A program made the position numbers and the translations under genes. The notes beneath the pieces are model-generated. The model had not been told where the DNA came from. It ran no database searches and saw only the letters and a program-made list of their open reading frames with translations. From NCBI GenBank assembly GCA_028290285.1, contig JAQGKD010000005.1:1-64000 (forward strand): a stretch of 64,000 nt of DNA, written 5' to 3'. Positions 35,898 to 45,627 of the stretch are shown here, piece by piece (the first letter of the stretch is position 1; each line of letters opens with the position of its first letter). The DNA is from Hyphomicrobiales bacterium (GTDB lineage Bacteria > Pseudomonadota > Alphaproteobacteria > Rhizobiales > Beijerinckiaceae).

Positions 35898-37334
35898 TCA
35901 CACCGGAACCGACGCCGCGCGCGAACGCGACGGGGCCGCTGCTTCGCGCGCAGCAGCGCGCGGTACGCCTCCCGCTGCGATGTCTGCGACCAGTGCCGAA
36001 ATATGCCCGCAAGCTTTGACGGGGATTGCCGGCGTTTCGCCTTCGCGGGAGCTGGCGGGCGCGACTGCGGATGCGAATCCCAGTTTGGCTGCTTCCTTCA
36101 GTCGCAACCCGGTGTGCACGACCGGACGCACTGCACCTGAAAGGCCGAGCTCGCCGAAAAATACGGTGTCCGGCGGCAGGCGCGCGCCCGTCAGGGAGGA
36201 AACGAGCGCCGCTGCGGCTGCGAGATCCGCCGCAGGCTCGCCGATTTTCAGCCCGCCCGCGACATTCAGATAGACGTCGTGCTGTCCAAGCCGCACCCCG
36301 GCATGGGCTTCGAGCACGGCGATGACCATCGACAGGCGCGCCGTGTCCCAGCCCACGACCGCACGGCGCGGCGTGCCGAGCGAGGTGGGTGCGACCAGCG
36401 CCTGAATCTCGACCAGCACCGGGCGTGTGCCCTCCATTCCCGCGAAAACAGCAGCTCCCGGCGCAGACGCATCGCGTCCCGAGAGAAACAGGGCCGAGGG
36501 ATTGGAGACCTCGCTGAGGCCCAGCCCCGTCATCTCGAACACGCCGATCTCGTCAGTCGGCCCGAAACGATTTTTAACCGCGCGCAGGATGCGGAAATGG
36601 TGGCCACCGTCGCCCTCGAAGGAAACGACAGCGTCGACCATATGCTCGACGACGCGCGGCCCCGCGATCTGGCCGTCCTTGGTGACATGTCCGACGAGGA
36701 TCACCGTCGAGCCGCTGGTCTTGGCATAGCGGATAAGCGCCTGCGCGGAGCCGCGCACCTGCGTGACGGTGCCCGGCGTCGCCTCGACCTTGTCGGTCCA
36801 CATGGTCTGTATGGAATCGATGATGACGAGAGCGGGCCGGGGGCCCTGCATCAGGGTCGCGGTGATGTCCTCGACACTGGTTTCCGCCGCGAGTTCCACC
36901 GGCGTCTGGGCGAGGCCGAGACGCTCCGCGCGAAGGCGAACCTGTGCGACTGCCTCTTCACCCGAAATATAGACGACGCGATGCCCCTTGGCTGCGAGCG
37001 TCGCGCAGGCCTGGATGAGCAGCGTGGATTTACCTATGCCGGGCTCGCCGCCGATCAGAAGAACGGAGCCCGGCACGAAGCCTCCGCCCGTCACGCGGTC
37101 CAGCTCGCCGATGCCGGACACGATGCGCGGCGCGGGCTTGCTCTCACCCGACAGTCCCTCGAGCGGAAACACACGGCCCTTGCGCGCGCCCATCGCGCCT
37201 TGGGCACCGATGCCGGAGGCAGAATTCTCCTCGATGATGGAATTCCATTCCGCGCAGGACTCGCAGCGGCCAACCCATCGCTGGGTTATGGCGCCGCAGT
37301 TCTGGCAGACGAATTGGGAACGTGCCTTGGCCAT
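35898..37334 (-). CDS. radA: DNA repair protein RadA
   Basis: 478 residues. N-terminal zinc finger with Cys10, Cys13, Cys24, Cys27, then a RecA-like ATPase with Walker A GGEPGIGKSTLL, the RadA-specific KNRFG motif (VKNRFGPTDE), and a C-terminal Lon-like domain (GGLKIGEPAADLAAAAALVSS). Works in branch migration of recombination intermediates. The ATG at 37334 is 5 bases after the stop of the small gene upstream. Confidence 0.94.
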   Translation of the reverse strand: MAKARSQFVCQNCGAITQRWVGRCESCAEWNSIIEENSASGIGAQGAMGARKGRVFPLEGLSGESKPAPRIVSGIGELDRVTGGGFVPGSVLLIGGEPGIGKSTLLIQACATLAAKGHRVVYISGEEAVAQVRLRAERLGLAQTPVELAAETSVEDITATLMQGPRPALVIIDSIQTMWTDKVEATPGTVTQVRGSAQALIRYAKTSGSTVILVGHVTKDGQIAGPRVVEHMVDAVVSFEGDGGHHFRILRAVKNRFGPTDEIGVFEMTGLGLSEVSNPSALFLSGRDASAPGAAVFAGMEGTRPVLVEIQALVAPTSLGTPRRAVVGWDTARLSMVIAVLEAHAGVRLGQHDVYLNVAGGLKIGEPAADLAAAAALVSSLTGARLPPDTVFFGELGLSGAVRPVVHTGLRLKEAAKLGFASAVAPASSREGETPAIPVKACGHISALVADIAAGGVPRAAAREAAAPSRSRAASVPV

Positions 37335-37339
37335 GCGCC

Positions 37340-37579
37340 TCAGATCCTGGCTGATATGAGACGCGGGCCGCACGCCCCCCTGATGCCGGCGTGTCCGATA
37401 TAGGCCCGCAATTCACCGAGCTGGCGCTCGAGCGCGTCCTCGGATTCGCGCAACTCGTCGAGGGCCGCGCGCACAAGTGCGGTGACATCGGCGCAATCGG
37501 CCCTGCCACGTGCCTTGCTGCGCCCCTGCACGCGATAGGAGTTCAGCGAAAGGGGGAGGGACGCCAGCGAATCGGACAT
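37340..37579 (-). CDS. Hypothetical protein upstream of radA (79 aa)
   Basis: Soluble, charged, helical: ALVRAALDELRESEDALERQLGELRAYI could be a short coiled coil. GAGGTG 6 bases before the ATG at 37579 is a good ribosome site, and the stop is 5 bases before radA, implying an operon. No recognised family; codon use matches neighbours. An alternative start lies at 37600. Confidence 0.55.
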   Translation of the reverse strand: MSDSLASLPLSLNSYRVQGRSKARGRADCADVTALVRAALDELRESEDALERQLGELRAYIGHAGIRGACGPRLISARI

Positions 37580-37642
37580 GTTCTGCACCTCAGAAATCAT
37601 GATGAGAACATTACAGGAACAAAGACAGCTCCGCCAGCCCCT

Positions 37643-38758
37643 TCATTCCCGAACGTAAATCCTGTGATACCGCTGGCCGAGCCGCGTCAGGATCTCGTAG
37701 CCGATCGTTCCTGCCTTGGCGCCGAGGTCGTCGATCGAGATTTCGGGGCCGAGCAGGCACGCCTGCGTCTCGGGCCCAATCTCGGCCTCGGGTACGTCCG
37801 TTATGTCGATGACGGTGAGGTCCATCGATATGCGCCCGGCGAATGAGCAGCGATGCCCTGCGACAATGGCCTCGCCGCCGTCCCTGGCGTCCGTCGCCAT
37901 GGCCTGGCGCGGCAATCCGTCGGCGTAGCCGATCCCGATCGTCGCAAGCCGCGTGCGGCGCTTGGCCGTCCATTGCGCATTATAGCCAACCTTTTGGCCC
38001 GCCTCGATGACGCGCATTTGCAGGATCGGGGCGTCGAGCCGCACGACGGGCCGCATGGGATTGTCGAAACCCGGTGTCGGGTTGCCGCCATAGAGCGCAT
38101 AACCGGGCCGCACGAGATCGCCAAAGGGCCGCTCGGGAAGGAATATGGCGGAGGAATTGCTGAGACTCGCACGCACCGCAGGCAGCATCGAACGCATGCG
38201 CTCGAAGCGCTCGATCTGAAGCGCGTTCAGCGGGTCGTCGGCATTTTCCGACGCGACGAAATGCGTCATGACGAGACTAGGGTGCAAGGGCAGGGCTGCG
38301 ATGGCCGGAATCTCTTCCGGGTCCGCGCCGAGCCGGTTCATGCCCGTGTCGAAATGCAGCGCGCAAGGTGCGCCTCTGCCACCCGCCGCCCAGAGCCGCG
38401 CGTCCGCGAGCGAGCCGAGAACCGGGCGCAGCTTCAGGTCGCGGCAGATCTCGACCGCGCCGGGCAGGAGACCGTTTAGAACGTAGATCTCGACCTGCGG
38501 GTCGAGTGCCCGCACGCGGCGGCCTTCGCTCACCTGCGCGACGAAGAACACCTTGCAGCCCGCCGAGATGAGCGCGGGGACTGCGGCCTCGATGCCGATG
38601 CCATAGGCGTCCGCCTTGACGACGGCGGCGCAGGTGGCGGGCGCCACGCGCATGGCGAGCTGGCGCCAATTATGCGCGAGCGCGCCGAGATCGATGGTGA
38701 GCACCGCCTGTGCGTCGCCCGCCTGCGGGCCGGAGGTCGGGGGAGGGGGGGCTGTCAC
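37643..38758 (-). CDS. alr: Alanine racemase
   Basis: Makes D-Ala for peptidoglycan. 371 residues; PLP Lys48 in VVKADAYGIG, second base Tyr in VGYNAQW (about 258), substrate/PLP contacts in SNSSAIF and IGIGYADGLPR. The start codon is GTG, overlapping the dnaB stop (GTGA), so the genes are coupled. Confidence 0.94.
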   Translation of the reverse strand: MTAPPPPTSGPQAGDAQAVLTIDLGALAHNWRQLAMRVAPATCAAVVKADAYGIGIEAAVPALISAGCKVFFVAQVSEGRRVRALDPQVEIYVLNGLLPGAVEICRDLKLRPVLGSLADARLWAAGGRGAPCALHFDTGMNRLGADPEEIPAIAALPLHPSLVMTHFVASENADDPLNALQIERFERMRSMLPAVRASLSNSSAIFLPERPFGDLVRPGYALYGGNPTPGFDNPMRPVVRLDAPILQMRVIEAGQKVGYNAQWTAKRRTRLATIGIGYADGLPRQAMATDARDGGEAIVAGHRCSFAGRISMDLTVIDITDVPEAEIGPETQACLLGPEISIDDLGAKAGTIGYEILTRLGQRYHRIYVRE

Positions 38759-40266
38759 TCCTGCTCGCGCTCCGGTGACCGATCCTCGGCGGCCAGATTG
38801 CCGAACCGGGTCATCTCGGCTTCGAACGACAGTTCCACTGTGCCCGTGGGTCCATGACGCTGCTTGCCGATGATCACTTCGGCTTTGCCGTGGGCGCGTT
38901 CCATCTCCGACATCCAGGTGATGTGCTCCTCCGAACCGGGCCGGGGCTCGCGGTTTTTCAGGTAATATTCCTCGCGATACACGAACATCACGACATCGGC
39001 GTCCTGTTCGATCGAGCCGGATTCACGCAGATCCGACAGCTGTGGTCGCTTGTCTTCGCGATTTTCAACCTGACGCGACAATTGTGACAAGGCCACGACC
39101 GGGACATTCAACTCCTTGGAGAGCGCCTTGAGGCCCGTCGTGATCTCGGTCAGTTCCTGCACGCGATTCTCGCCCTTGGACTTCGAGCCCGATAGCAGCT
39201 GCAGGTAGTCGACCACCAGCATGTCCAGGCCACGCTGGCGCTTGAGGCGGCGGGCGCGGGCGGCGAGCTGGGCTATGGAAATGCCGCCGGTCTGGTCGAT
39301 GTAGAAAGGAATGCTCTGCATTTGCCGCGCCGCTTCCGCGATCCGGTGGAACTCCTGATCCGTCATGTCGCCGCGGCGGATCTTGTAGGAAGGCACTCCG
39401 GATTGTTCGGCGATGATACGGGTGGCCAGCTGCTCCGCTGACATTTCCAGCGAGAAGAAGCCGACGACGCCGCCGTTGACGGCCTCGTTCGTGCCGTCCG
39501 GCTTGACCTCGAATTCATAGGCCTTGGCGATGTTGAAGGCGATATTGGTCGCCAGCGCGGTCTTGCCCATGCCGGGGCGTCCCGCGATGATCACGAGATC
39601 GGAGCGCTGCAGGCCGCCCATCTTGGTGTCGAGGTCGATGAGGCCCGATGAAATGCCCGACAATTTGCCGTCGCGCTCGTAGGCTTTGGCGGCGAGGTCG
39701 ATGGCGGTCGTGAGCGCATCCGAGAAGCGCTGGAATCCGCCGTCATATCGGCCCTGCTCGGCAATTTCGTAGAGCCGCCGTTCGGCCTCTTCGATCTGCT
39801 CGCGCGGAGCTGAATCGACGGGCGAATCGTAGGCGGCATTGACGATGTTCTCGCCGATGCCGATCAGGTTCCGGCGGATCGCCAGATCGTAGATCGTGCG
39901 CCCATAATCCTGGGCATTGATGACGGTCGTGGCCTCCGAGGCGAGGCGCGCGAGATATTGCGGCACGGTGATGCCGCCCAGATCGTGATCGCCGAGGAAG
40001 GTCTTCAACGTGACCGGCGTCGCGACTTTGCCTGCGCGGATGAGTTGCGAGCTGATCTCGAAAATGCGGCGATGCAATTCTTCCGAGAAATGGTCCGGTT
40101 TCAGGAAGTCCGACACGCGATCGTAAGCGTCGTTGTTGACGAGGATCGCGCCGATCAGCGCCTGCTCCGCCTCGATATTGTGCGGCGAGACGCGATAGGT
40201 CGGGGTGTTCGTATCATGAGCGGGCACAAGATTGAGCCGGCCCGCGAATTGTTCGACGGCTGCCAT
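38755..40266 (-). CDS. dnaB: Replicative DNA helicase DnaB
   Basis: 503 residues: N-terminal DnaG-interaction domain (SPHNIEAEQALIGAIL), linker, RecA-like helicase domain with Walker A GRPGMGKTALA, Walker B LDMLVVDYLQLLS, and the DnaB tail motif QKQRHGPTGTVEL. No intein. The ATG at 40266 (MAAVEQFAG) is the first supported start; the longer frame upstream enters the spacer after rplI. Confidence 0.96.
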   Translation of the reverse strand: MAAVEQFAGRLNLVPAHDTNTPTYRVSPHNIEAEQALIGAILVNNDAYDRVSDFLKPDHFSEELHRRIFEISSQLIRAGKVATPVTLKTFLGDHDLGGITVPQYLARLASEATTVINAQDYGRTIYDLAIRRNLIGIGENIVNAAYDSPVDSAPREQIEEAERRLYEIAEQGRYDGGFQRFSDALTTAIDLAAKAYERDGKLSGISSGLIDLDTKMGGLQRSDLVIIAGRPGMGKTALATNIAFNIAKAYEFEVKPDGTNEAVNGGVVGFFSLEMSAEQLATRIIAEQSGVPSYKIRRGDMTDQEFHRIAEAARQMQSIPFYIDQTGGISIAQLAARARRLKRQRGLDMLVVDYLQLLSGSKSKGENRVQELTEITTGLKALSKELNVPVVALSQLSRQVENREDKRPQLSDLRESGSIEQDADVVMFVYREEYYLKNREPRPGSEEHITWMSEMERAHGKAEVIIGKQRHGPTGTVELSFEAEMTRFGNLAAEDRSPEREQE

Positions 40267-40488
40267 GTGTCTCGACAAAAAAGAGGAGCGATGAAGCGAT
40301 TCGTTCGAGCGAACCGGGAGGCCGTAGATACGCCCGTGCCGTTCGTCCGCCAACCACAATGCACAAGCGCAGCGCGCCAAGGGAGTGCACGCGGGACACA
40401 GCAAGCCGAACCCCGACTCCCTCCCCGTTACGCACAGGGGGCGAATCCGGCGCCTTGACTCCGCGCTGGCGCAGGCGTCCCGAATCGA

Positions 40489-40516
40489 AACGCCCGCGAC
40501 CGAAGCCGCGGGCGTT
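40489..40516 (-). terminator. Terminator after rplI
   Basis: On the minus strand AACGCCCGCG pairs with CGCGGGCGTT (10 bp, 8-base loop), followed by TCGATTC; 21 bp past the rplI stop, upstream of dnaB. Confidence 0.75.
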
Positions 40517-40536
40517 CCAAATGGCTAAAGCCGGGA

Positions 40537-41106
40537 CTAGCGGTCGCCGAGGCTTCCGTTACCTTCGGCCAGCGCCGCGCCGACTTCGAGGCCGAGATCG
40601 GCCATCGAGGTCTCTTCGCGGTCGGTGACCTGCTCGCCCTTCGTCTGGCGCTCTGCTTCGTCGGCCGAGCGCGCGACGTTGATCGTCACGGTCGCGATGA
40701 CTTCCGCATGCAGCTGGATCGGAAGCAGGTGCAGGCCGAGCTTCTTGATCGGGGCGGAGAGAACCACCTGGTTGCGATGCACGGAGGTGCCGCCGGCGGT
40801 GACGGTTTCGGCGATGTCGCGCGTCGACACCGAACCGTAGAGCTGACCGGTCTCGCCGGCCTGGCGAATGATGACGAAAGCCTGTCCGTCGAGCGTCTCG
40901 GCGACCGTGGCGGCCTCGGCACGCAGCTCGAGGTTACGAGCTTCGAGCTGGGCGCGCTGACCCTCGAAATGCTTCTTGTTGGATTCGTTGGCGCGCAGCG
41001 CCTTGCCCTGCGGCAGCAGGAAGTTGCGGCCAAAACCGTCCTTGACGCGGACGACTTCGCCCATCTGGCCGAGCTTTGCGATGCGTTCGAGAAGGATGAC
41101 GTACAT
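40537..41106 (-). CDS. rplI: Ribosomal protein bL9
   Basis: 189 residues; N-terminal rRNA-binding domain [34 protein letters not shown], long central helix, and C-terminal domain, with a family-typical alphaproteobacterial extension of about 40 residues rich in Asp/Glu at the end. GGAG before the ATG. Last gene of the rpsF-rpsR-DUF2232-rplI cluster. Confidence 0.96.
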   Translation of the reverse strand: MYVILLERIAKLGQMGEVVRVKDGFGRNFLLPQGKALRANESNKKHFEGQRAQLEARNLELRAEAATVAETLDGQAFVIIRQAGETGQLYGSVSTRDIAETVTAGGTSVHRNQVVLSAPIKKLGLHLLPIQLHAEVIATVTINVARSADEAERQTKGEQVTDREETSMADLGLEVGAALAEGNGSLGDR

Positions 41107-41142
41107 GTATTTTCTCCGTTTGTGCGATGTGCGTGGAATGGA

Positions 41143-42123
41143 TCAGGGCTTGGTGATCGGCGTGGCTGTTGCCGGGCGCCGTCGCAAGGGGATGAACGTG
41201 TCGAAGATGCCGACCGCGCTCGCCATGATGAGCGGCCAGGGCAGCAGCACGAACATCATGAAATAGATCGCGATCAGCATCGGCAGGCGGGCCGGTGTGC
41301 CGCGCAGGAAGGCATGAACGGCGGCGAGACCGTGCAGGGCATAGGCGGCGCCGAAGGCTGCGGCCACCGTGGAACCGACCAGACGTGGCAGTTCGCCGAG
41401 AAAGCAGGCAGCCAGCCCTGCGCCGAGAATCCACAGCGCATCGCGCGGCATCCGAAGGTTGAAGGGAATGTCGAGCGTGCGGCTCGCCGTCAGGCCGGAG
41501 ATCTGCGCAATGCGGGCCGCAAGCCAGAGGTTGACGGCGAGCGTGACGACCGTCCAGCCCGCCATGACGGCGGGCATCGCCAGTACGATCACGCGCGCAA
41601 ACTGTTGCGCCGTGAAGCCGCCGGGAATGGCGTCCTCCGAGCCGAAGATGCGCACGACGAGCGGCGCGAACTGGCTCGAGACATCGTCGATGGTGGCGCT
41701 GAGCGTGCCCTGGCGCGCGGCGAGCACGACGATGACGCTGAGTGCGGTCGCAGCCGAAATGGTCGCGATCCAGGCCAGCAGCCGGCCGAGCGGAAACCAG
41801 TCGAGCTTGACGGCGTCCGCTGCACCCTCGGCGGGGATGGTGCGGGCCTGCGAAGCCAGCCGCGACAGCCAGAAGGCGGGCAGCCCGAGCGTGCCGGCAA
41901 AGAAGAGTGCGAGGAGCGGATGCAGTGCGAGGCCGATCACGAGAGTGCCGGCGAAAGCCGCGCTCAATCCAACCACCGGGCCAAAGCCGAGGCCCGCGAT
42001 CATGATCGGCAGGGAGCCCAGGAAGGCAAGCGCAAAGGCCACCGGCGTTCCCTTCGCCGGAACGACGAAGAGCAGGGCGGATGCGAGACCCGCGCCGATT
42101 GCAATGGCAATGCGTTGAAACAT
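41143..42123 (-). CDS. DUF2232 multispanning membrane protein
   Basis: 326 residues, about eight hydrophobic helices, with small-residue packing throughout. DUF2232/YybS-like proteins lie between rpsR and rplI in many alphaproteobacteria; their function is unknown, though some fold similarity to ECF-type membrane components has been suggested. Starts MFQRIAIAIGAGLASALLFVV and ends PITKP. 36 bp from rplI, so likely cotranscribed. Confidence 0.85.
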   Translation of the reverse strand: MFQRIAIAIGAGLASALLFVVPAKGTPVAFALAFLGSLPIMIAGLGFGPVVGLSAAFAGTLVIGLALHPLLALFFAGTLGLPAFWLSRLASQARTIPAEGAADAVKLDWFPLGRLLAWIATISAATALSVIVVLAARQGTLSATIDDVSSQFAPLVVRIFGSEDAIPGGFTAQQFARVIVLAMPAVMAGWTVVTLAVNLWLAARIAQISGLTASRTLDIPFNLRMPRDALWILGAGLAACFLGELPRLVGSTVAAAFGAAYALHGLAAVHAFLRGTPARLPMLIAIYFMMFVLLPWPLIMASAVGIFDTFIPLRRRPATATPITKP

Positions 42124-42223
42124 CGTCGTGCTGTCCCGCTTGTGGGCGGTTAGGGCGGATCGGCGCTAAAGGCCGTCTCGTCCAGCCGAACCGCGCGGAC
42201 CATTCCGAACGGCAGATAAGAAA

Positions 42224-42249
42224 TCCCCTCCCCGCGAACGGGGAGAGGA
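42224..42249 (-). terminator. Stem-loop after rpsR with TTCG tetraloop
   Basis: Minus strand TCCTCTCCCCG-TTCG-CGGGGAGGGGA forms an 11-bp stem with one G-T pair, followed by TTTCTTATC. It could partly end transcription after the S6-S18 genes, lowering DUF2232 and L9 readthrough. Confidence 0.75.
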
Positions 42250-42257
42250 GAAGGATC

Positions 42258-42494
42258 TTACTTGATCACGTAGGGCAGCAGGCCGAGGAAGCGCGCGCGC
42301 TTGATGGCCTGGGCCAGCTCGCGCTGCTTCTTCGCGGAAACCGCGGTGATGCGCGAGGGAACGATCTTGCCGCGCTCGGAGATGTAGCGCGAGAGAAGAC
42401 GCGTGTCCTTGTAGTCGATCTTCGGCGCATTCGGGCCCGAGAAGGGGCAGGTCTTGCGGCGGCGGAAGAAGGGGCGACGGGGTGCGGTAGCCAT
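42258..42494 (-). CDS. rpsR: Ribosomal protein bS18
   Basis: 78 residues with [15 protein letters not shown] and the conserved [16 protein letters not shown] block. Binds S6 in the 30S platform. Its ATG overlaps the rpsF stop (TAATG), giving coupled, equal synthesis with S6. Confidence 0.97.
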   Translation of the reverse strand: MATAPRRPFFRRRKTCPFSGPNAPKIDYKDTRLLSRYISERGKIVPSRITAVSAKKQRELAQAIKRARFLGLLPYVIK

Positions 42495-42955
42495 TAGAAC
42501 TGGCCTCCTTCGTTGGCGAAATCTTCACGCGGGCGACGCGGGGCGCGATCGGGGCGATCACCGCCGCCGAAACGACCACCGCCACCACGGCTGCGATCAC
42601 CACGATCGCCGCGATCGTCGCGGTCGCCGTCTTCACGCTTGCGCATCATGGCCGAGGGGCCGTCCTCATGCGCTTCGACGCGGATCGTGAGTACGCGCAG
42701 CACGTCCTCGTTGATCGACATCTGGCGCTCCATTTCGGCCACGGCGGCCGGGGGGGCATCGATGTTGAGCAGCGAGAAGTGAGCCTTGCGGTTCTTCTTG
42801 ATGCGATAGGCGAGGGACTTCACGCCCCAATACTCGACCTTGGCGATCTTGCCGCCGTTGGCCTCGATAACGCCTTTGAATTGCTCGGTCAGCGCTTCCA
42901 CCTGCTGGGCGGTCACGTCCTGACGAGCCATGTAGATATGCTCGTAGAGAGCCAT
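42494..42955 (-). CDS. rpsF: Ribosomal protein bS6
   Basis: 153 residues: the standard S6 fold in the first 97 ([46 protein letters not shown]), then an Asp/Arg/Gly-rich disordered tail typical of alphaproteobacteria. The ATG at 42955 is inside a much longer open frame; homology defines it. Starts the ribosomal operon. Confidence 0.96.
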   Translation of the reverse strand: MALYEHIYMARQDVTAQQVEALTEQFKGVIEANGGKIAKVEYWGVKSLAYRIKKNRKAHFSLLNIDAPPAAVAEMERQMSINEDVLRVLTIRVEAHEDGPSAMMRKREDGDRDDRGDRGDRSRGGGGRFGGGDRPDRAPRRPREDFANEGGQF

Positions 42956-43135
42956 GTGGCTTGCCTTTCTCTGTTCACGCTGCCCGGCGCGGAGCCCTTC
43001 GAGCCCGGAGAAAGGCTCGACGGAAACGAAAATTCGAAGGCGGGAACACGGGAAGATGGGCGGATGCCCTGTCGCAGACCCCAGAGGGGCGCACAACCTT
43101 CCGTTCAGCCCCCGGCCGGGGCAGCGAAGTGCTGG

Positions 43136-43163
43136 CTTATAGAGGAAACTCGCGGGGATGCAA
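43136..43163 (-). promoter_or_regulatory. Candidate sigma-70 promoter of the rpsF operon
   Basis: On the minus strand TTGCAT (43163-43158) and TATAAG (43141-43136) are separated by 16 bases, about 180 bases before the rpsF start codon. Near-consensus elements, but distance and match are not proof. Confidence 0.45.
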
Positions 43164-43178
43164 GGGTGGGGCTGTTCC

Positions 43179-44924
43179 TCACCCCGGCAAAGGCGCCTCG
43201 CGCGCGTCGTCCACATCAAGCTGCGCCAGAATATGATCCGTGATCCCGCGTGCGATCTCGCGTTCGCCCATGATGACGAGGCTCGCACCGAATTTCTCCA
43301 GGTGCTCGACCTCGGCGTCCGAATGGGCGCGCGCCACGATGTCCAGCGAGGGATTGGCGAGCCGCGCCTGTTCGATGAGGTTGCCGTTCTCGAACGGATT
43401 CGGAATGGCGCTGATGAACCAGCGCGCGCCCGCGAGATTCGCACCCTTCAGGATACCCGGTTGCGCCGCATTGCCCGAGATGGTCTCGATGCCCTGCGCC
43501 CGGAGGCGGTCGACGATGTCCTGGCTCTCTTCGATGACGATGAGCGGCTGCCCGCGCGCCCTCAGCGCATCCGCGACGAGGGACCCGACGCGCCCATGGC
43601 CGACCAGCACCGCATGGCCCCGGAGGCTCGTGGGTTCCAGTACCGGCTCCGGCGGCTCGGGCTTGGCGCGGGGGCTCTCCGCCCGCGCTCGCTCGTCCCG
43701 CTCGCGCACCCTTTGCGCGAATCGGTCGAGCACCACGAACAGCACGGGATTGGCGCAGATCGACAGGATCGCGCCCGCCAAAATCAGGTCGCGCCCGTTT
43801 TCCGGTAGCAGCTTCAGCCCGACGCCGAGCCCGGCGAGAATGAACGAAAATTCGCCGATCTGCGACAGGGCCGCAGCGAGCGTCAGCGCCGTCAGCAGGG
43901 AATATCCGAAGGTCCGCACGATCGCGAAGGCCGCCAGCGCGTTTCCCACCACGATGATAAGGAAGGTCGCGATGATCGGCAGCGGCTCGCGCACGAGGAT
44001 CGAGGGGTCGAACAGCATGCCGACGGATACGAAGAACAGCACGGCGAAGGCGTCGCGCAGCGGTAGCGTCTCGCGCGCCGCCTGATGGCTTAGTTCCGAT
44101 TCGGCGAGCACCATGCCCGCGAAAAAGGCCCCGAGTGCGAAGGAGACGCCGAACAGTTCGGCCGACGCGAAGGCTACGCCCAGTGCGATGGCGAGGACGG
44201 CGAGGCGGAACAATTCCCGTGAGCCGGTATGCGCGACATAATGCAGGATCCAGGGGATCACCCGCCGGCCGACGATCATCATCAAAAGGATGAAGGCCGC
44301 CACTTTCGCGAGCGTCACTCCCAGCACCGCCCAGAGCGAGGTAATGCCGAGGAAGCCGAGCAGACTTCCCGCGCCCGCCGGAGTGACGGCGGTCCCTCCG
44401 AGCACGCCCGAGAGCGCCGGCAGCAGGACGAGCGCCAGCACCATCGCCAGATCCTCGACTATGAGCCACGCGACGGCGATTCGGCCGCGCTCCGTCTCGA
44501 TCAGTCGCTTTTCCTGCAAGGCGCGCAGCACGACGACCGTACTCGCGACCGACAGAGCGAGGCCGAAAACGACCCCCGCGCCCACGGGCCAGCCCATGAA
44601 GAGAGCGAGCCCGAGCCCGAGCAGGGTCACGATCGTCATCTGCCCGATGGCGCCGGGAATGGCGATCTTGCGGACGGCATTGAGGTCGGCAGGCGAGAAA
44701 TGCAGCCCCACGCCGAACATCAGCAGAATGACGCCGATTTCGGCGAGCTGCGGCGCGAGCGCCTGGTCGGCGACATATCCGGGGGTAAAGGGGCCGATCA
44801 GCACGCCCGCGAGGAGGTAACCCGCAAGAGGCGACAATTTCAGCCGGTGCGCGAGGGCGCCGAAGACAAAGGCGAGAGACAGGCCGGCAACGATCGTCGC
44901 GATCAGGGGCGTGTGGTGGTCCAT
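43179..44924 (-). CDS. CPA2 cation:proton antiporter with TrkA-N domain (YbaL-like)
   Basis: 581 residues: about 12 membrane helices of the Na/H exchanger fold (1-390), then a Rossmann NAD-binding TrkA-N/RCK domain ([19 protein letters not shown], about 420-540) that gates transport. It belongs with the KefB/KefC/YbaL group that moves K+ or Na+ against H+. The ATG at 44924 ([12 protein letters not shown]) is supported by homology; the upstream frame is spurious. The rpsF operon promoter region lies downstream. Confidence 0.87.
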   Translation of the reverse strand: MDHHTPLIATIVAGLSLAFVFGALAHRLKLSPLAGYLLAGVLIGPFTPGYVADQALAPQLAEIGVILLMFGVGLHFSPADLNAVRKIAIPGAIGQMTIVTLLGLGLALFMGWPVGAGVVFGLALSVASTVVVLRALQEKRLIETERGRIAVAWLIVEDLAMVLALVLLPALSGVLGGTAVTPAGAGSLLGFLGITSLWAVLGVTLAKVAAFILLMMIVGRRVIPWILHYVAHTGSRELFRLAVLAIALGVAFASAELFGVSFALGAFFAGMVLAESELSHQAARETLPLRDAFAVLFFVSVGMLFDPSILVREPLPIIATFLIIVVGNALAAFAIVRTFGYSLLTALTLAAALSQIGEFSFILAGLGVGLKLLPENGRDLILAGAILSICANPVLFVVLDRFAQRVRERDERARAESPRAKPEPPEPVLEPTSLRGHAVLVGHGRVGSLVADALRARGQPLIVIEESQDIVDRLRAQGIETISGNAAQPGILKGANLAGARWFISAIPNPFENGNLIEQARLANPSLDIVARAHSDAEVEHLEKFGASLVIMGEREIARGITDHILAQLDVDDAREAPLPG

Positions 44925-45038
44925 AGGTCTCCTGACCGGGCATAGCGTGGCTGTGAGGCTGTCACAACAACATGGGTCATCCCGCCGCCCCATGCAATGA
45001 CCGGCAGGTGTTTGATCACGCTAGCGGACTCGGAGCGT

Positions 45039-45452
45039 TCAGGCCCACGGACCCCATTCGCCGGTGTCGTAGATGCGCCACGCCTTCAGGCCTGCCTTGG
45101 CGACGACAGTGCGGCCTTCCTTCGCCATGGAAACGAGGTGCTTGAAGACCAGCGGATGGCGCCATGCCAGCGGCTTGGACGGATCGCAGACGGCGCGATA
45201 CTCGTCCGAGTCGGGATCTTCCATCAGGATCGTGCCGACCCTGTCGGGCCGCAGCGTCGTGGACAGCGAACGCTGCATCATCCACTCGCACTCGTAATCC
45301 CGGCAGACTTCCGGGCGCTTCGCATAGATCGAGCATCCCTCGGTCTTGTGGCAATGCGTGCACAAGACGCCGGGGGGCTTCTCGAAGTGCTCGATTTCGA
45401 GAACCTGGCAGCACATCGTGCAGGTTCCGCACGATTTTCCCGGGATGGACAT
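45039..45452 (-). CDS. YkgJ-family cysteine-cluster protein
   Basis: 137 residues with a Zn or Fe-S type Cys cluster: CGTCTMCC (8-15), CTHC (31-34), Cys40 and CRDYEC (50-55). The family function is unknown, but the pattern suggests metal binding. The rest has a hydrophobic core and ends GEWGPWA. The ATG at 45452 is the first Met before the cluster; no strong ribosome site is seen. Divergent from fabD. Confidence 0.8.
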   Translation of the reverse strand: MSIPGKSCGTCTMCCQVLEIEHFEKPPGVLCTHCHKTEGCSIYAKRPEVCRDYECEWMMQRSLSTTLRPDRVGTILMEDPDSDEYRAVCDPSKPLAWRHPLVFKHLVSMAKEGRTVVAKAGLKAWRIYDTGEWGPWA

Positions 45453-45627
45453 GACTTTTCGCGCCTGCGATTCGAGACGGCGGAGTGTCGGAGTCTGCGC
45501 CTGCGCACGCAAGAAGAAAGCGCGTATCCAGGCTCGAAACCCCGGCCGCACTTGACTCACGGGAAAGCACTGTGTCACTCGCGGGCCACTTACGGCGCGC
45601 AGGACCCGTGACAAAAAGGCGGCCTCT

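Noticed and set aside
42494-42660. Repetitive Asp/Arg/Gly tail of ribosomal protein S6
   Set aside because: Common disordered extension in this class, not a mobile or regulatory repeat.
43216-44943. 575-codon frame overlapping the antiporter on the same strand
   Set aside because: Out-of-frame Arg-rich shadow; the overlapping frame has a full antiporter with NAD-binding domain.
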